Below, one piece after another: positions 6,147 to 8,213 of a DNA stretch of 8,213 nucleotides. The notes beneath the pieces were generated by a model. It did no database searches, was not told the DNA's origin, and saw only the letters and a program-made list of their open reading frames with translations. A program made the translations under genes and the position numbers. How positions within the stretch are numbered: the stretch's first letter is position 1; each line of letters starts with the position of its first letter. Source of the stretch: an uncultured Phycisphaerales bacterium (GTDB taxonomy: Bacteria > Planctomycetota > Phycisphaerae > UBA1845 > CAIVHJ01); NCBI GenBank assembly GCA_903905665.1, contig CAIVHJ010000006.1, positions 1 to 8,213 of the forward strand. Direction: 5' to 3'.

Positions 6147-6497
6147 ATGGCTACAGAAAAATCGAGCAAACCGCAGATCGCAGCCGGTGAGGCGATGGGA
6201 TTGGCGGGGTTGGTGGAGTATGGCGAGGGAGCGGTCGTCAGTCGAACACTGGTGCAAAACGAAGCGGGGACGATCACGCTGTTCGCCTTCGACGCCGATC
6301 AGGGACTCAGCGAGCACACGGCGCCGTTTGATGCGTTTGTCCACGTGCTCGACGGAACCGGAACGTTCACCATCGGAGGGAAACCCGTCACGCTCCAGAT
6401 GGGTCAGATCGTCCTCATGCCGGCGAATGTTTCCCACGCCGTTCATGCAACGAGCCGGTTCAAGATGCTCCTGACGATGCTCCGAAGCCGCAAATGA
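6147..6497 (+). CDS. Small single-domain cupin protein
   Basis: This is a 116-residue protein with the ATG at 6147, chosen for GGAGAG (6135-6140) 6 nt upstream. The fold is a single cupin beta-barrel. The first conserved block is around EHTAPFDAFVHVLDGTG (56-72) with His57 as a metal-ligand candidate; the second is GQIVLMPANVSHAVHA (86-101) with His97. The usual HxH pair and Glu of motif 1 are not all present (His57, then Asp62), a pattern I associate with a subgroup of small cupins bearing EHTAPFDA. Metal binding is therefore possible but not certain. The substrate is unknown; such proteins are often annotated only as cupin-domain proteins. It lies between glnS and yebC on the same strand, but a promoter-like sequence separates it from yebC. 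Confidence 0.85.
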   Translation: MATEKSSKPQIAAGEAMGLAGLVEYGEGAVVSRTLVQNEAGTITLFAFDADQGLSEHTAPFDAFVHVLDGTGTFTIGGKPVTLQMGQIVLMPANVSHAVHATSRFKMLLTMLRSRK

Positions 6498-6530
6498 CCG
6501 GCGACAGATTTTCGACGCTCGCCGCCTCTG

Positions 6531-6560
6531 TTGCGTCATTCATACGGAATCTCCTACAAT
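6531..6560 (+). promoter_or_regulatory. Candidate sigma-70-type promoter for yebC
   Basis: TTGCGT (6531-6536) and TACAAT (6555-6560) are separated by 18 nt. Transcription would start near 6567, leaving only a very short leader before the yebC ATG at 6582. It lies in the 84-nt gap after the cupin gene. Prediction from consensus only. Confidence 0.4.
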
Positions 6561-6581
6561 GATGTGACGAGGGGATGATTC

Positions 6582-7331
6582 ATGGCTGGCCATTCGCATT
6601 TTTCCAACATTCAGCACAAAAAGGCGCGACTGGACGCCCGGCGGGGAAAAGTCTGGACCAAAGTCGCCCGGTTGATCATGCAGGCAGCCAAGTCCGGCGG
6701 AGGCGATCCCGATGCGAACGCGAGTCTGCGACTGGCGATGGACAAAGCCAGAGCCGCCAACATGCCCCGCGACACCATCGAACGATCCATCAAAAAAGGA
6801 ACCGGCGAACTGGAGGGGGAATCGCTCGAAACCATGACCTACGAGGGGTATGGCCCGAGCGGTGTGGCGCTCATGTGCAACATCCTGACCGACAATCGAA
6901 ACCGCACCGCGCCGGAAATCAAAAAAATCTTTGAACGCGCCGGCGGCAACCTCGGAGCACCCAATTGTGTGGCATGGATGTTCGCGCAAAAGGGCGTGTT
7001 TGTGGTTTCCAAAGCCGTCGTCAGCGAAGAGCACCTGGTGGAAATGGCGCTGGATGCCGGCGCGGATGACGTGCAGGGGGCGGAAGATATATTTGAGGTC
7101 ACGTGCGAACCGACCGCGTTTGCACGGGTCAAATCCTCGCTCGAAAAATCCGGACTCAAACTCGAATCCGCCGATCTGACCATGATGCCCAAAACCACCG
7201 TTTTGATTTCCGACCCCGAAACCGCCCAACGCGTCCTGAAACTCATGGAAGCTCTCGACGACCACGACGACGTGCAAAACGTCTCCGCCAACTTCGACAT
7301 CCCCGATTCCCTCATGCCGAAAATCAAGTAA
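6582..7331 (+). CDS. yebC: YebC/PmpR/TACO1 family protein
   Basis: This 249-residue protein has the usual length for the family, and the diagnostic N-terminus MAGHSHFSNIQHKKA with DARRGKVWTK (18-27) is clear. Further family blocks are NMPRDTIERSIKKGTG (60-75), YEGYGPSGVA (87-96), TDNRNRT (102-108) and GGNLG (120-124). The three-domain fold is alpha-helical at the N-terminus, followed by two alpha/beta domains. GAGGGG (6569-6574) lies 7 nt before the ATG. Members were long called transcription regulators (PmpR in Pseudomonas). Relatives, including mitochondrial TACO1, have since been implicated in translation, relieving ribosome stalling at proline-rich stretches; which role applies here cannot be read from sequence. 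The gene is often near ruvC, but no ruvC lies within this window. The downstream neighbour is convergent. Confidence 0.95.
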   Translation: MAGHSHFSNIQHKKARLDARRGKVWTKVARLIMQAAKSGGGDPDANASLRLAMDKARAANMPRDTIERSIKKGTGELEGESLETMTYEGYGPSGVALMCNILTDNRNRTAPEIKKIFERAGGNLGAPNCVAWMFAQKGVFVVSKAVVSEEHLVEMALDAGADDVQGAEDIFEVTCEPTAFARVKSSLEKSGLKLESADLTMMPKTTVLISDPETAQRVLKLMEALDDHDDVQNVSANFDIPDSLMPKIK

Positions 7332-7380
7332 CACACCCCGCTGGACAGGCAACCATCAATTGGATAAAAGGGAATGGACA

Positions 7381-7409
7381 GAAAACCAAAACTCCGCATC
7401 GTATGCGGA
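7381..7409 (-). terminator. Candidate intrinsic terminator of the TPR gene
   Basis: A perfect 7-bp hairpin, TCCGCAT (7393-7399), 3-nt loop, ATGCGGA (7403-7409), is followed on the minus strand by GTTTTGGTTTTC (7392 down to 7381). The T-rich tail exists only in the minus direction, so it would stop transcription from the TPR gene, whose stop codon is about 100 nt upstream. The tail is interrupted by GG, so efficiency is uncertain. Confidence 0.45.
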
Positions 7410-7422
7410 TCAGTTCAGTAAA

Positions 7423-7503
7423 GTGGACATTCCCACCAATTATTGAATTCGCTGTTGTTGGACTACCTTGGTGTGCAAGCACGCTCTGCTAAACTACAAA
7501 ACT
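7423..7503 (+). repeat. Decayed copy 3 of the repeat module (hairpin part only)
   Basis: GTGGACATTCCCACCA from 7423 matches GTGGACTTACCCACCA in copy 1. About 47 nt further on, GGTGTGC (7470-7476) pairs with GCACGCT (7479-7485) using two G-U pairs. CTACAAAACT (7494-7503) is identical to 1863-1872 of copy 1. The 73-bp core with the promoter-like sequence is absent. It lies in the convergent gap between yebC and the TPR gene. Confidence 0.65.
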
Positions 7504-7511
7504 GAGCCGCA

Positions 7512-8213
7512 TTAGCGTTTGATCGCCCGGATTGATGCAGCACGTTCCTCAAGCTTCTCCGCCTCTGATACACGGTCAGTTTTTCTATACAATTGCGCTA
7601 GGTTCTCAAGGGTCTTGGCCATTTCAGGATGATCTGGGCCAAGGGCCTTCTCCAGAATCGCCAGTGAGCGCTTGTAGAACGGTTCAGCCTGAACGTACTG
7701 GCCTTGTACAGTGTACAACCACGCGAGGTTATTCAGGGTATGAGCCACATCGGGATGATCCAAGCCGAGGGCCTTCTCCCGGATCGCCAGTGCGCGTTTG
7801 TAGAGCGGTTCAGCCAGTGCGTACTGACCTTGAGTATCGTACAACCCTGCGAGGTTGTTCAGGTACATGGCCACATCGGGATGATCCGGACCGAGCGCCT
7901 TCTCGGCGATCTCCAGCGCACGCTTGCAGAGTGGCTCGGCTGCCGCGTACTGGCCTTGGGCACGGTACAGCTCTGCAAGGTTGTTCAGACTCGTAGCCAC
8001 ATCGGGGTGGTCCGGCCCAAGTGCTTTCTCCCAGATCGCCAGCGCGCGTTTGTAGAGCGGCTCGGCCTGCCCGTACTGGCCTTGGTCCTTGTACAATGAC
8101 GCGAGGTTGTTCAGCGTCAGGGCCACATCGCGATGATCCGGGCCAAGGGCCTTCTCCCTGATCGCCAGCGAGCGTTTGTAGAGCGGTTCGGCCTGTGCAT
8201 ATTGGCCTTGGGC
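7512..8213 (-). CDS. Tetratricopeptide-repeat protein, kinesin-light-chain-like (5' end missing)
   Basis: The frame is open from the right edge to TAA at 7514-7512, giving the last 233 residues of a longer protein. It consists of five 42-residue repeats of the form QGQYxxAEPLYKRALAI, then EKALGPDHPDVA, then LNNLAxLY. A final cap (TDRVSEAEKLEERA) and a basic tail ending in IRAIKR follow. This is the TPR_10/TPR_12 type typical of kinesin light chains and of many large bacterial scaffold, signalling or regulatory proteins. The repeats mediate protein-protein contacts; the partner and any N-terminal effector domain (for example kinase, NB-ARC or CHAT) are off the window. Two repeats vary at the otherwise conserved positions (LCKRALEI in the third, PFYKRSLAI in the fifth). 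Confidence 0.93.
   Translation of the reverse strand, partial: AQGQYAQAEPLYKRSLAIREKALGPDHRDVALTLNNLASLYKDQGQYGQAEPLYKRALAIWEKALGPDHPDVATSLNNLAELYRAQGQYAAAEPLCKRALEIAEKALGPDHPDVAMYLNNLAGLYDTQGQYALAEPLYKRALAIREKALGLDHPDVAHTLNNLAWLYTVQGQYVQAEPFYKRSLAILEKALGPDHPEMAKTLENLAQLYRKTDRVSEAEKLEERAASIRAIKR
7581..8210 (-). repeat. Exact-period 126-bp tandem repeats (five units) encoding TPRs
   Basis: The landmark encoding Gln-Gly-Gln-Tyr (GTACTGGCCTTG or a close variant on the plus strand) begins at 7695, 7821, 7947, 8073 and 8199, each exactly 126 bp apart. The five units have no insertions or deletions and high DNA similarity, as expected of duplication and homogenisation by recombination. The array continues beyond the right edge. 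Confidence 0.9.

Noticed and set aside
5376..6539. A 387-codon minus-strand frame over glnS 3' end and the cupin gene
   Set aside because: It overlaps two well supported plus-strand genes and the repeat insertion; the translated product looks like reverse-complement coding sequence.
6540..7352. A 270-codon minus-strand frame opposite yebC
   Set aside because: It mirrors the yebC reading frame exactly and has no independent support.

Overview
The window looks like a chromosomal segment of a Planctomycetota-type bacterium (inference). The support is the mix of a secreted lipoprotein with thrombospondin type-3 and FG-GAP repeats, a GlnRS-type glnS, a kinesin-light-chain-like TPR protein, and many short GC-rich hairpin repeats between genes. 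There is no rRNA, tRNA, CRISPR array or transposase gene.

Layout: (1) 1-1140, minus strand: 380 N-terminal residues of a calcium-repeat lipoprotein that runs off the left edge. (2) 1141-1920: a long divergent intergenic stretch with a 9-bp inverted repeat and the first copy of a ~200-bp structured repeat module. (3) 1921-4026: two AT-rich plus-strand genes, a secreted C39-like papain-fold protein and a four-helix membrane protein with a cytosolic helical tail. A copy of the module precedes each gene, with a promoter-like sequence inside its best conserved part. (4) 4033-4177: four REP-like hairpins carrying the GTAG tetranucleotide, one inverted relative to the other three, ending against the ribosome binding site of glnS. 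(5) 4188-7331: housekeeping genes glnS, a small cupin and yebC, all plus strand. (6) 7332-7511: a convergent gap with a minus-strand terminator and a decayed module copy. (7) 7512-8213, minus strand: C-terminal 233 residues of a TPR protein built of exact 126-bp units.

The most striking feature is inside glnS. About 135 nt made of two palindromic repeats is inserted in frame, adding about 45 residues near the start of the anticodon-binding region while leaving the enzyme otherwise intact. Together with the REP-like array before glnS and the modules around the 1921-4026 genes, short palindromic elements appear to have spread through this locus, including into an essential gene. The two AT-rich genes look like an accessory cassette carried between housekeeping genes; their joint function is unknown.
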